A stretch of 64,000 nucleotides of DNA from Amblyomma americanum (GCF_052857255.1 NC_135498.1:117342281-117406280), one strand, 5' to 3'. Shown: positions 28,672-38,310, counted from the first letter of the stretch. Numbers and translations are program-made. Notes: generated by a model not told the origin, from the letters alone.

Positions 28672-29245
28672 TTTTATTGCGAAAGCAATACTGCTCGAGG
28701 TTTTCGCTCTTGGCCGTCGTCCCGGAGAATCCACCATTGACCTTTAGCGTGACCTATGTGTGACGTCATGCCAGCTGTCGAAAAGCGGCCCCCAACTCGG
28801 CTCGTCGCAGTCGTCCCAGCGAATCCTCCACGGTATGTCGGATGATGTGTATAAGGTGAAGCTGCAACGATGTGCTGCAGCTAAGAAGCGGCGGCGTGCG
28901 GAAGAAACGGATGAAGAGCGGGAACAACGTTTAGCTAAACGGCGTGCATATTGTAGTCGTTACGGAGAGCGCGATAGAGACGCAACAACGACAGACCGAA
29001 GCGAGCAAGAGACAACGCGCTCAAGAGACGCCAGAACAACGCGCCGCAAGACTCGAGAAGCGTCGTAACGCAGATGCGGCTAGAAGAAGTGCCGCCTCCC
29101 TTAGTGACTCTTCAACTGCGGAAGAGACCGCTTTGAATTCTCGAGAGCGTCGGATTGAGACGCTGCGTAGACGACGTGCCGAGGAAACGAACCTCTCGCA
29201 ATTCGACTTGGGTTAACCAGAGCTAAACCACAGAACATTTTTTTT
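28672..29245 (+). mobile_element. Private copy 1 segment with STPR-like repeats
   Basis: The segment lies between two T tracts (CATGTTTTTTTTTATTG and GAACATTTTTTTTTGTACTG). Copy 2 has a single joined T tract at about 61,349. Two overlapping frames (28,835-29,068 and 28,944-29,216) encode repeats such as KKRRRAEETDEEREQRLAKR and KRQRAQETPEQRAARLEKRR, the roughly 23-residue basic repeats of the STPR DNA-binding type. A frameshift between the frames breaks it. Either an insertion into copy 1 or a T-tract-mediated deletion from copy 2 explains the difference. Confidence 0.65.
28835..29216 (+). pseudogene. STPR-repeat protein fragment, frameshifted
   Basis: From ATG 28,835 the frame reads MSDDVYKVKLQRCAAAKKRR and enters one STPR-like repeat. 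The remaining repeats lie in another frame from about 28,970 to the stop at 29,216. STPR repeats bind DNA in the silkworm factor FMBP-1, and related repeats are common in arthropod repetitive DNA. It is short, isolated and broken, so it is probably a transposon passenger or relic. Confidence 0.5.
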
Positions 29246-30352
29246 TGTACTGCATATCTCGCCAGTTCTATGTTTCATTTTGTTTCGTGTATCCCACTCC
29301 GCTCTCCAATGCTTCGCAGATTGAAGGTATACCAAAATAAAAATAAATCCAACCCGTTTACTTCCGTCCCGCGCTTGCACATTCCACTTGTCCAAATGCC
29401 AATGGTGGCAGGATTTGAATTTAATTTCATTATATCTAATAACCTTAGGTAATTAGAGTCTTACGGCTGAAGATCTAGATTCCTATGTAGAATGCGCGGC
29501 CATGTGGCTAAACGAAAGCTGTTACAGCTTTCGCTATAAAATTCGATGGAGCTGCCCTCGGCCTCTTTCAAGGCACTGAGTTGCGCTGTGTGGCACACCT
29601 CTCCTGTGCATACCTGCCGCCGTAGGCGCCTCCTGCTTGTCCCAATACTGCGGCGTGTGGCAACACGGTAGTGTCCTCCGGCGCATCCCCTGTATCCTGC
29701 GAGTGTCCGCACGGATGCTGGTTAGCGGATTAGATTAACGGAAGGGAGAAGTATGCTATTTCGCAGCGTGTAAATAACACTTCCAGCTTGGCTTCGCTCG
29801 AGAATCCGCGTCGTCTCAAGCCTCCTCACACACAGAGTATACGACTATCGCTTGAACGTCCGTGCCGCAAGGCTCGGCGGCGTATCTGCAGGGCGAACGC
29901 GGTAGCACCTTACACTGTGCCTTATCAGCGCTAAGCGAAATCACTGCCGTCCTTTTAGTTTTGCGTACTACAGCGTTTTAATCTTAGCGCTAACGTATTC
30001 CGCTGCGCTGAGGCGCAGCTGCCAAGTGCGAAATGCAGCGGCGCACTTGCAGCTGTGCGCGTGAACGGTGTTCCTATGGGTAGCAAGCGCAAATGGTATT
30101 CGTGGTACACTGTGACGGATTCCCAAAGCGCTGAGCTTAAAACGCTGTAGAGTGCCTAATCCGGAACCTATGGCGCTGATGGCGTTTAGAGCTGATAAGA
30201 AACCCTTTGTAGAGCCAGTGCTGAACAAACACATTGGTCCCTGTCACAGCGATATTTCTGCTGACGAGCGTTATTTGAAGTTTATGCTGAGTTAAATTAT
30301 TGTGACAAGTGCTCTGCAACGCCAAGGGGCATGGCGATAACTTCTCGCGTTA
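29246..30352. other. Unassigned region
   Basis: No coding frame is conserved between the copies. A small dyad, CGAAAGCTGTTACAGCTTTCG, occurs at 29,514-29,534. The span is otherwise collinear with 61,350-62,455. Confidence 0.4.
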
Positions 30353-30368
30353 CCTCACTCACGGATAA

Positions 30369-30607
30369 TTAATAATAATTGGTTTTGGGGGAAAGTAAAT
30401 GGCGCAGTATCTGTCTCATATATCGTTGGACACCTGAACCACGCCCTAAGGGAAGGGATAAGGAGGGAGTGAAAGAAGAAAGGAAGAATGAGGTGCCGTA
30501 GTGGAGGGCTCCGGAATAATTTCGACCACCTGGGGATCTTTAACGTGCACTGACATCGCACAGCACACGGGCGCCTTAGCGTTTTTCCTCTATAAAAACG
30601 CAGCAGC
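30369..30607 (-). mobile_element. Ruka-like SINE private to copy 1, head truncated, with TSD
   Basis: An AATAATAATTGG tail is at the left, then the pyrimidine-rich part and body. Sequence stops at AAAACGCAGCAG, before the tRNA head. It is flanked by 16-bp repeats with one mismatch: CCTCACTCACGGATAA (30,353-30,368) and CCTCACTCACGGACAA (30,608-30,623). Copy 2 has an empty site near 62,467 (CCTCACTCACTGACCAA). Confidence 0.92.
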
Positions 30608-31031
30608 CCTCACTCACGGACAAATGAGAATAATTCACGTTTACAGGGAGAAAATTTTTTTGCGAAATTTTGAGTTTCCTTTTTTTAATTTCGACCCTGT
30701 ATATTCATTTTGATTGCTTTATTCTTGTGGTAGCAATTATTCTTTCATTTTGGCTTTTGCCTCTTCGAGGGACTTCGAAAGGAGGAATTAGGGGAGTAGG
30801 CGTTCTCCGGAATGTGCACGAGTTAGCTGTGTTCAACAATGGCTGATGCTTTCTACGGTGGTCTCCTGTACCCGAGCTGGAATGAACGCAAAATTGTTGC
30901 ACAACCCGCAGCACTGTGTGTCCGCTGTGGCAATATTCTCGTCGAAATCTCAATGCACGGAAAGGAACGAGGAACCATGACGTAGACTGAAACCATATTG
31001 CAAAATGCCATTTGGGGAAACGGGGGTAATA

Positions 31032-31235
31032 AGCCGCCGCGGTGGCTAAGTCGTTATAGCACTCGTTGCTGACCCGAAAGAGGCGCGTTCGATCCTGGCC
31101 GTGGCGGTCGAATTTCGATAGAGATGAAATTCTAGAGAACCCCAGGTGGTAGAAACTTCCGGAGCCCTTCTCTACGGCGTTCCTCATAGCCTAAGTCGCT
31201 TCGGGACGTCAAACCCCATAAACCATAAACTAAAG
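31032..31235 (+). mobile_element. Second tRNA-derived SINE family
   Basis: It has a GCCGCCGCGGTGGCTAAGTCG head with a B box CGTTCGATCCTGG near 31,087. A different body follows: GAAACTTCCGGAGCCCTTCT, CCTCATAGCC and CGGGACGTCAAACCCCATAA, ending near AACCATAAAC. The CATAGCC..GGGACGT..AAACCCCATA tail is common in tick genomes. It is shared with 62,893-63,075. Confidence 0.75.
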
Positions 31236-31248
31236 GAACTAAACACAC

Positions 31249-31430
31249 CTCCACCGCTCTCGACGCTGGCGCCACAGCGTCCGCGATGGTCTCGGCGTCA
31301 GCTGCGAACATTTGCAGGGCTAATGGCCACAGCTCGGGCCGGCCGCTGGCAGTGATGCCGAGCGTCGCCGGACGGGCTGGCACCGGTGTCGGTGACGGCT
31401 CGCTATGTGCACTGCGGTATGCGCCGGCTC
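31249..31430 (-). CDS. Candidate exon downstream of locus A (copy 1)
   Basis: The minus strand has an acceptor TTTCTGGTGCAG before 31,430 and a donor GAG then GTGTGTTT after 31,249. The 182-bp exon between them is open in one frame, reading PARPATLGITASGRPELWPL then ALQMFAADAETIADAVA. Copy 2 (63,095-63,276) keeps both splice sites and the exact length with eight or so amino-acid changes. The product is unknown. The opposite strand also has a long open frame here, so this is tentative. Confidence 0.35.
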
Positions 31431-31884
31431 CTGCACCAGAAATCGCAGTGACAGTTGGTTACTATGACAAGGGAAAAGGCAGAGTCGGAACAGACGTGCC
31501 CTTGAGATGCTCTCCGACCAACCTTTTACAGACCTTCGTGACAGCTGTTGCAAACAGTCACTACAGTGTGCCATAAGTATAGTGGCAAGTAGCGTCACGC
31601 CAAACCTAAAATCTTGGACCTGGGCTGGCTTCTACAAACAAATAAGACAGTGTTATTCCCTGTCTAATCCTATTCACGGGCTTAAAACCTCGCAGTTCAC
31701 TTTGTCTGTGTAAACTTCAAGCGGACAGCGAACACCGACTAAAAGCTTGGTAACTCAGTTTATTCAGCGTTCGTGGCACCCTTGAGGCGTCCACGGACCA
31801 CCTTTCCTTTTCTCAAAACTGAGCAGATGTTTCTAGACCAGCGAATAAGATTAGACTGGAAATAAGACTTATTTAATCCGGTGG

Positions 31885-32108
31885 CAAAGTTTCGATGGGG
31901 GCGAAACGCAAAGGCGCCCGTGTGCTCTACAATGCCAATGCATGTTCAAGATCCCCAGGTGGTATAAATTATTCCGGAGCCATCCCCTACAGCATCTTTC
32001 TTTCTTCTTTTACTCCCTCCTTCATCCCTTCCCATACGGTGCGGTTCAGGGATCCGCCGGGATGTGAGACAGATACTGCGGCATTTCCTCTCCCCAAAAA
32101 ACCAATTT
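31885..32108 (+). mobile_element. Ruka-like SINE, head missing
   Basis: It starts at TTTCGATGGGGGCGAAACGC, with an atypical body (TCTACAATGCCAATGCATG) and a CCAATTTTTTTTA end. It is shared with 63,735-63,955. Confidence 0.7.
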
Positions 32109-32280
32109 TTTTTATTTCATTCGCGCAAGCCGCCCCTGGATTCGTCGTTATCCTTGTTATATTGCAATATGAGCGCCTTTGCGAAGGCATCGTGAGCGTG
32201 TCTAAGGAAATCGTATGATTTAGACCAGCGTCGATGGCGCGTCAAACGTGATGCTCGTTGCACATGAGTGCACCTCGTGC

Positions 32281-32707
32281 TTATTTCCAGCCGTATTTTC
32301 TCATTACTCTATAACGAAGAGCTCTCACCGCGGTTACATTGGGGCGTCTCCTCGGGCCCCTCGGAGACTCCGTCGGTGCCTTGGCCCGGCAGATGCTCTT
32401 CTGCACTGGCGGACGACGTGGAAGGCGACCCTCGTCCGAAGGGGCTGCAGAGACACCCGGGAACATTGCCGCCGGTGACCCTGCCGCCGTTGACCACCTT
32501 CGCCGCCTTGACGTGCTCCTCCGGGCGCTCCCGGCAGTGAGATGCTTTGACCACCGCCGCCGACCGCCGGCCGACCACGAGCTCGGCCACAGCGATTGCT
32601 TCGAAGAACCGGTACCACTTGTTGCTGCGGAGTTCCGTACGTGGGATGGACTGGCTGTTGCTTGCGCCGACAACGCTGGAAGCACGAGGTGCAAAAAGAC
32701 TGCACAT
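32281..32707 (-). pseudogene. Locus A exon-2-like relic
   Basis: The minus-strand frame reads RTELRSNKWYRFFEAIAVAE then LVVGRRSAAVVKAS and HVKAAKVVNGGRVTGGN. It aligns loosely with the transmembrane exon of locus B (NELLWQL.., then ARLKGANVVSGANAT). The stretch that should be hydrophobic is interrupted by Arg and Glu residues, which suggests frame-shifting indels. The first exon (33,812-34,038) is also broken, so locus A is probably a pseudogene. Three frames are open here because of GC richness. Confidence 0.4.
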
Positions 32708-32709
32708 TA

Positions 32710-33810
32710 TGCGAGCAGGGAAAGCCGTTGTAACTGCCCCACACTGTCCAAAGCGGGCCGTTTGAGTCAGGAATGTAGGAAGGGAGGTTTTTAATGCGCG
32801 GGCATTACTTGGCTCATTCTGCTAAAACCCATTCGCCATCGGAAACCCGTAGACGAAACGCGGCATGCAGATTACGCCATCGCACCAGGCTGCCGGCGAC
32901 CCACCGCCGCGTATCTGAAAGCGCGATTGAAGTGTCCACTGACCCAGGGAGCCATGCGAATTTGTTTTCCTCAAAATCAATGAACCCTCTAAACCTTCCG
33001 CTGGTTTTGAGGAAAAGGAAATCGACATAACTGCCTCGATTTGTAGGTCGACGTCACCACCCACTCGCAACATGGCGGAGGTGTCCACTGACGCAGTGAT
33101 TCAGTTACACTATCAAGAATTGGTTCGGTGCCCCAATAACTTTTTTAGGAAATACAATCCTCACTTTTCCTCTTGGTGCACACCTGACCCATATCGCGAT
33201 GGAAGGGAATGCTCACCATCTGCGCTTCATCAGCGCGGTGTTGCATGTCTTCGGCGAAGACTGGAGCGGCAGCGGGTGCAGGTCCACGTGCGTCGTCGGG
33301 TGCGCCTGCAGTGCGTGCGACGGTTTCCACGAGTCAGGGGATGTAAGTAGATTCTACGGAATCCGTAGTATCAACGCTGCGCGTGGTGCCGTTAAGATGA
33401 AAGGGGATTTCGCCCACGTGGAAGAGCCTTAAGGAACACGGTGTCTCGCTTTGGTTACATTAAACACCAACGCTGCCTTGGCCTAGCGGCTAAGTTAGAG
33501 GACTGTTCGCATGTCGTAGCTACTGGGACGCTACCGGTACGGCTCGTGTGATGTGCCCACGATGTAGGGCCTGGCCAGCGACGCAACGCTGCTTGCGTTG
33601 CTGCGTTCTCTGAACGAGTTTACGAAGAGTTCGTAAACGCGCTATGCGTTCCTACCTGACAAGAACGCTGGCAAATGGCGTTCAGGTATCTGAGAGACGA
33701 CTGTGGCGCAACATGATCAGAAGCAAATACTATAGAGAACGGTCCAGTTCTGAAGCAACGATATGGCAGGGTTTCGTCAGGGCGGTTTTAAAGGCAATAA
33801 TATGCACGTA
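32710..33810. other. Unassigned sequence in presumed locus A intron and flank
   Basis: No gene is supported. A TTTTGAGGAAAAGGAAAT block at about 33,005, facing a TTTTCCTCAAAATCAATGAA block at about 32,964, resembles SINE tails in opposite orientation. A GGCCTAGCGGCTAAG near 33,480 resembles an A box with no B box at the right distance. Confidence 0.4.
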
Positions 33811-33811
33811 C

Positions 33812-34038
33812 CACCACGGGTGCAGCGCTGTCCGGTAGCGCCGGGCTCTGCGGGAGGCTATCGTGGGGAACCAGCTGGGAGCCACGCTCGGGCATCGCAG
33901 GTTGAGACCGAGGTTGTGGCCGTGGCGTCGATGTGGGACCCGAACGCCTATGGTTGTGCCCTGGCTTTCGCTGGACGAGTCTGAGTAGTGCGTCCTGTCG
34001 CACGGGCTCGGAAATGGGTCCACCACGATCTCGGACGC
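33812..34038 (-). pseudogene. Locus A first exon (right-hand copy), no ATG, frameshifted
   Basis: The minus strand reads SEIVVDPFPSPCDRTHYSDS, aligned with SITMVGPYPDPFDRTHYSDS of locus B. Both Met positions are lost; GTG sits where the Kozak ATG should be. After SSSES the frame changes: PAMPERGSQLVPHDS, equivalent to PWTPDRSSQPVPHES of B, lies in another frame. It ends at the family donor, GTG then GTACGTGC, at 33,811. Loss of start and frame in an otherwise aligned exon marks a pseudogene, unless it is used as a non-coding exon. Confidence 0.6.
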
Positions 34039-34164
34039 TCTGACCACGGCTGGACGCGGCAGGCCGGATCACTGAATCGACAGCTGGCGTGGATCTATGC
34101 GTTAGGGCTAGCGGCCGCCGGTGATGAGAGCCCTACAAGGTACGTCCGTTTCAGGCTGCGTCAA

Positions 34165-34345
34165 AATCAAAAATGGCGACCGAGCCCTATCTCAATTTTT
34201 TTAAACGTTGCCCTCTCTGCTCTCGAAGCTTCGTCACGCGCACACGCGAATCCGCGAGACATCATTTGATTGGACACCAGGGCGTGCCTTGTAGTCAATG
34301 GCACTGGCGCTGGCCAATGCCTTCCGAGTGTTTGCTATTGGTTGA
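34165..34345 (-). promoter_or_regulatory. Putative locus A promoter: YY1-like box and CCAAT boxes (copy 2)
   Basis: AAAAATGGCGAC lies at 34,169-34,180 (plus strand), about 131 bp from the degraded start. GATTGGAC, GGCCAATGCC and CTATTGGTTG follow within 170 bp. The layout matches 280-480. Confidence 0.45.
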
Positions 34346-34357
34346 AAATTGGAAAAT

Positions 34358-34643
34358 TCGTTTTTTTGGGGAAAGGAAATATCGCAGTATCTTTCTCACA
34401 TATCGGCTGACATCTGAACCGCCCCTTAAGGGAGCGGATATAGGAGGGACTGAGAGAAAAAAGGAAAAAAGAAGTGACGTAGTGGAGGGCTCCGGAATAA
34501 TTTCGACCACCTCGGTATCTTTAAACTGACATCGCACAGCACACGGGCGCCCTAACGTTTCGCCTCCATCGAATCCTGGTCGCCGCGGTCGGGTTCGAAC
34601 TCGGATACTCCGGATCGTAACCACTGAGACACCGCGGCGGCTC
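34358..34643 (-). mobile_element. Ruka-like SINE
   Basis: Orthologous to 495-777: tail at the left, head at the right, with B box changed to GGGTTCGAACTCGG. Confidence 0.8.
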
Positions 34644-34932
34644 CGCACGAATCTGCTTCACTGCAGTTCTGCATAGATGACCAGTAAACGTCGGGTGTCG
34701 AAAGGAGAATGTGGTGCATTTTTGGTTTTGAACAACCTTATGAGTACCTGTCAGTCGCCGCTTGTGTCCTGGCCAAACCCCCACAATGATCTTCTTGAGG
34801 ACGCCACCACCTTGCCCGCTGTCCTGTTTAACTTTCGGTGGTGACCTATCGCCATCATTTGTATGTGCATTGTGCTTGCTTAGCCTGCGTGCCAGTCTTA
34901 CTTTCTATAATTTTGTTTAAAGTCAGATTTGT

Positions 34933-35118
34933 GAATTTAGTGCATAAAGCGTTAAAGGAAGCAGCACCACACGCTGAAGCGGCGGAATTAAAAATGAAGA
35001 CGCGCTTTTGCCCAATTGGCATACTCTGCCGATTGGGCAAAAGCGCTTCTTCATTTTTAATTCCGCCGCTTCAGTGTGTGGAGCTGCGTCCTTTAACTCT
35101 TTCTGCACCAATTTCAGA
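34933..35118. repeat. Fold-back element, copy 2
   Basis: The same inverted-repeat structure as 1,065-1,255, with arms carrying AAGACGCGCTTTTGCCCAAT and its complement around GGCATACTCTGCC. The centre motif recurs at about 35,286-35,305. Confidence 0.75.
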
Positions 35119-35139
35119 AACCCAACTTTGGGCTTTTGA

Positions 35140-35285
35140 TCAATGGGAGTCCTCCACTACGGCACCTCTTTCTTGTCTTATTCACTTAGTCCCTCCTTCT
35201 TCCCTTCTCTTACGGCGCGGTTCAGGTATCCGCCGATACGTGATAGATATGCGCCATTTCATTCCCACCAAAACCAATTTATTTT
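35140..35285 (+). mobile_element. 5'-truncated Ruka-like SINE
   Basis: Orthologous to 1,278-1,420; the block ACTACGGCACCTCTTTCTTG through the tail is present and no head is seen. Confidence 0.7.
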
Positions 35286-35304
35286 GCCCAATCGGCAAAG
35301 TATA

Positions 35305-35625
35305 CACCCGCCCGGGTGGCTCAGAGGTTAGAGCGCTCGGCTACTAATTTCGGAGTTCCCGGGTTCGAACCCGACCGTGGCGGCTGCATTTTTATGGACG
35401 CAAAACGCTAAGGGGCCCGTGTGCTGTGCGATGTCAGTGCACGTTAGAGATCTTCTGGTAGTAGAAATTATTCCGGAGCCCCCCACAACCGCACATCTTT
35501 CTTCCTTTCTTCCTTCACTTCCTCCTTTATCCATTTCCTCACGGCGCGGTTCAGGTGTCCAACGATATATAAGACAGATACTCCGCCATTTCCTTTCCCC
35601 AAAATGCAAATATATTATCATTATA
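35305..35625 (+). mobile_element. Ruka-like SINE, near full length
   Basis: Orthologous to 1,440-1,760: a tRNA-like head with A-box and B-box regions (GGTTCGAACCC near 35,362), body, pyrimidine-rich stretch and ATTATCATTAT tail. Confidence 0.85.
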
Positions 35626-36475
35626 GGACGTTATCGTTGGGCATGTGTAGTGCATCTGGAGACCTTAGCACACAGCGGGTGCTTTTTCATGAACCGAAAC
35701 TGGCATTCGAATCATGCGCAGCTTTTTTCAACAGTAAAGTGCTTAAATGGCTTGCTCCTGGGCATACTCTGTGGAGGGATTGTAATACTTATAAGCCGAC
35801 TGATGTTTCTGGCTCCTGATGAGCCCAATAGTGGAATGATGTGAATTGTTTTTAATTATCCGCTCTTCCTCATTGGCTAAAGCGACGGCACGAAGGGTGG
35901 GAAGTTGAAAAAGATGGAATCGATAAGGGAAGGAATCGTTATGTTATACCGACCAACCTTGTCATATGTGTTTCTTACACTCTTGTGTTCGCTCTAAGAC
36001 AAGTAGGGCTCGCGCAGATTTTTTTTCGTTTGACCGACAGACGGCAGCGCTTGTGCTGAATCACCCTTTTGAAGTCATTTTTTCGGGAAAAATGTCCGTC
36101 AGGGGGTTAATAACGGCTTAAGACAATAACCACAGCTTCAAACACGAGTGTAAAGGTGGGCTGACAACTTTGCGCGGCTGCGGACTGATCTGTGTTGTAA
36201 CAGTTTACCATATTTTATTTTTCTTCGCTACACAAGCTTTCATCGCGGGTATCCGCACGGTCAGCCGAGAGCCGCCAGCTACAGAGGTGATCTGTTAAAT
36301 CAAATGCAAGGGTAGGACCCTTAGTCCGGGCAACCTTCACTGGTGAAAGTTCGCTGCAGTTCGTTGCAGCACAGACAATCGCCTCCCAGAGGTAGGAGGG
36401 ATGGTTTGGTTTAGGTTTTTTTGAAGGGAGGGAGCCGATGGCCCGCCGCTATGGGGAAGTTAAAGTACATGCAGA

Positions 36476-37640
36476 AGTCAAGTCAAGTCAAGTCAGTTTT
36501 ATTTACATCATTATGATGTGGGCAGGCTCAGGCAAAAAGCGAACGATTTTCGCTTGAGGGAGCCCGAGCCCCCCTACATGGCGTACAGCAAGGGCAAAAA
36601 TTTTTTTTTTAAGTACAAAATCCACACACGCTACCTAACAGAATATAATACAGGAATTTCAGAACAATCGATATAAACTCTTGGTACATGTTCATTAATA
36701 CGCAATACATTGGTGTTAACATAGATGCAAAAGTCATTCGTGTCACACTTTTCACACAAAGGGAATACAGTGGATTACAAAAAATGATTTCTTAGAGTTT
36801 GTGTACTAGATGTTTCAAGAGAAAAACGTTCAAAGATGAATTTGTTTAGTAACCTTGGAACTGCATGACGCATCATCTGTCGACCATGTTCTGTACGGCA
36901 AAAGGGAATGGTCCAACGTTCGTGTTTTCGAAACGAGTATGGCGTTGAGTTTGTTTCGAGGGATGATAATGCTGTCAAGAAATTGTCACCGTGAGAAATG
37001 GATTTTTTATATCTTATGGCTAAGAAAAATTCGTATAGCTTATGAGCGGGTATGATTTTGAATCTCTTAAACAGTTCTTCGGTATGTGCGAGGTAGTCAA
37101 CATTTGCTATATAACGTACTGCTTTCTTTTGCAGCATGTATATCTTGTGCAGGTTAGTTTGAGTAGTAGAGCCCCAGACAAGGAAACAGTAGTTAATATA
37201 CGACATGAATAATGTGTTGTATATTATTAATTTAATCGATACGGGTAGATAGGAGCAAAATTTCGCGAGAATTCCGACGCACTTTGATAAATTGGTTAAA
37301 GAGAAGCTAATGTGAGGGTCCCAGCTCATGTTCTTGTTAAAGAAAATTCCTAGTGTTTTTACTGTGTCAACCACCTCTATAATAGAGTTGTCTATTTTTA
37401 GCCTAAGATCTGATGTAACGGCACTCTGCCGGTAATGAAAAAGTACCGCTTTTGTTTTTTTACTATTTATTATCAAGGAATTTGCTGCGCTCCACGATTT
37501 CAACTTTTCTAACACACTGTTTGTGTTTGAAATGAGCAATGGAATATTATTGCCACTAAATAAGAGACTGGTATCGTCTGCATACAGAACATATTTTGGA
37601 AGGTTACTGATATTTGTTATGTCGTTTATGTATACAATAA
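36476..37640 (-). mobile_element. CR1/L2-like LINE fragment, private to copy 2
   Basis: The 3' end is at the left, with a short (GACTT)n pentanucleotide tail on the minus strand (about 36,477-36,497) and a 3' UTR that has complementary GGCTC and GAGCC segments. The 5' end is truncated in RT at about 37,640. Copy 1 has no element at the matching site near 2,598. About 13 bp present there (TAGTCTGCGATGC) is missing here, so the insertion came with a small target deletion and no clear duplication is visible. It differs from the RNase H LINEs nearby in tail and protein. Confidence 0.88.
36775..37630 (-). CDS. CR1/L2-like reverse transcriptase C-terminal part
   Basis: The uninterrupted frame has LKSWSAANSLIINSKKTKAV and TLGIFFNKNMSWDPHI (after RT motif C), then the thumb (YINYCFLVWGSTTQTNLHKI, LQKKAVRYI) and a stop at 36,775. 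There is no RNase H or zinc-finger tail. The frame extends upstream to include KYVLYADDTSLLFSG-type sequence at about 37,560-37,600, so the catalytic YADD is present. Lack of stops implies a young insertion. Confidence 0.85.
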
Positions 37641-37807
37641 ACGCTGCCCGCTTGGCACGGCAGTCTTAGTAACGCTGTAGTTCTCTGCAGCGCAGTGAAG
37701 TAGCAGCGTATTCAGGCGCAGTCGTCTGGTACCACACAATACGCAGACGCAGTCGTCTGGTACGGCTGTCCTCTCGGGGCGTCTGCTCGGCCAGTCCGGC
37801 GACGACG

Positions 37808-38108
37808 TCAACGCTGTGGCCGCGTGCATATGGTGGAAGGTGGTGCTTTCCTGCTGCTCCGTTGGGGGTGACCCGTATCGCCTTCGCTCTGGGTGATGTT
37901 GGCAGCCCTGGTGGCGTTCTCCGGCTTTACGGGCGCCACTTCAGGCCGCTCCTCGCCGGGGGCTGTCACGGTGAGCGCCACCAGGGCGACCACAGCCATC
38001 ATTGCGGCGACTGCACTCACGCGGCACTGCTGGGCCTTCCTGCGTGCCGTACGCCATCGTACGACGGTTACAGAAACGCGCGATAGAGGGCGCTGGCAGT
38101 AACGGACA
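37808..38108 (-). CDS. Locus C transmembrane exon (copy 2), family unknown
   Basis: The frame is longer than in copy 1, reading RYCQRPLSRVSVTVVRWRTA, then AVAAMMAVVALVALTV, then two sequons (NAT and NIT). The acceptor AACAG before 38,108 matches copy 1. Amino-acid differences from copy 1 are few (Q to R, L to V, H to N) and none is disruptive. Topology and family comments as for copy 1. The first exon of this copy (40,236-40,424) is intact, so this is the better candidate for a working locus C. Confidence 0.5.
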
Positions 38109-38310
38109 CTGTTAGTAGCGGGCACCGGTAGTAGCTGTCAATGTATGGACAGGCACGGCTTGTAACGGGCACTGCTGTAAGCGGAATCAGGTAGTATCGG
38201 ACACTACTACTGGAGGACATTTGAACTGGCGTACACTGCTGCTAGCGGACGCTGCTAGCAACAGGTACTGCTAAAACCGGGCACTTAGGCTAGTAACGGA
38301 AAAAAGGTAA
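38099..38310. repeat. Degenerate minisatellite, copy 2
   Basis: Orthologous to 3,066-3,275; units resemble GTAGTAGCGGGCACC and GGACACTACTACTGGAGG. Confidence 0.6.

Larger units (their letters stand above)
1..33867. repeat. Long direct duplication, copy 1 (about 33.9 kb)
   Basis: Every landmark in this span recurs in the same order and orientation in the right half of the window: locus A first exon, fold-back element, transmembrane exons, LINE cluster, hAT-like element, second SINE family. Position 1 aligns with 33,868. By eye the copies differ by scattered substitutions, roughly a few percent and less in the LINE D region, plus discrete indels. The unit's left boundary is outside the window or coincides with it. 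No gap run separates the copies. It may be a genuine tandem duplication, two units of a longer array, or alternative haplotypes joined by an assembler; the sequence alone cannot decide. Confidence 0.95.

Noticed and set aside
28760..29068. STPR-repeat frame as a complete host transcription factor gene
   Set aside because: It is frameshifted, short, present in only one copy and bounded by T tracts, so a repeat passenger is more likely.
32339..32794. Plus-strand 151-codon frame over the locus A relic
   Set aside because: Three or more frames are open here because of high GC. It has no recognisable domain, and copy 2 is not available to test conservation.
36477..36500. AAGTC repeats as a CRISPR-like or telomeric array
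   Set aside because: It is a short pentanucleotide tail at the 3' end of a LINE; there are no spacers and no wider array.
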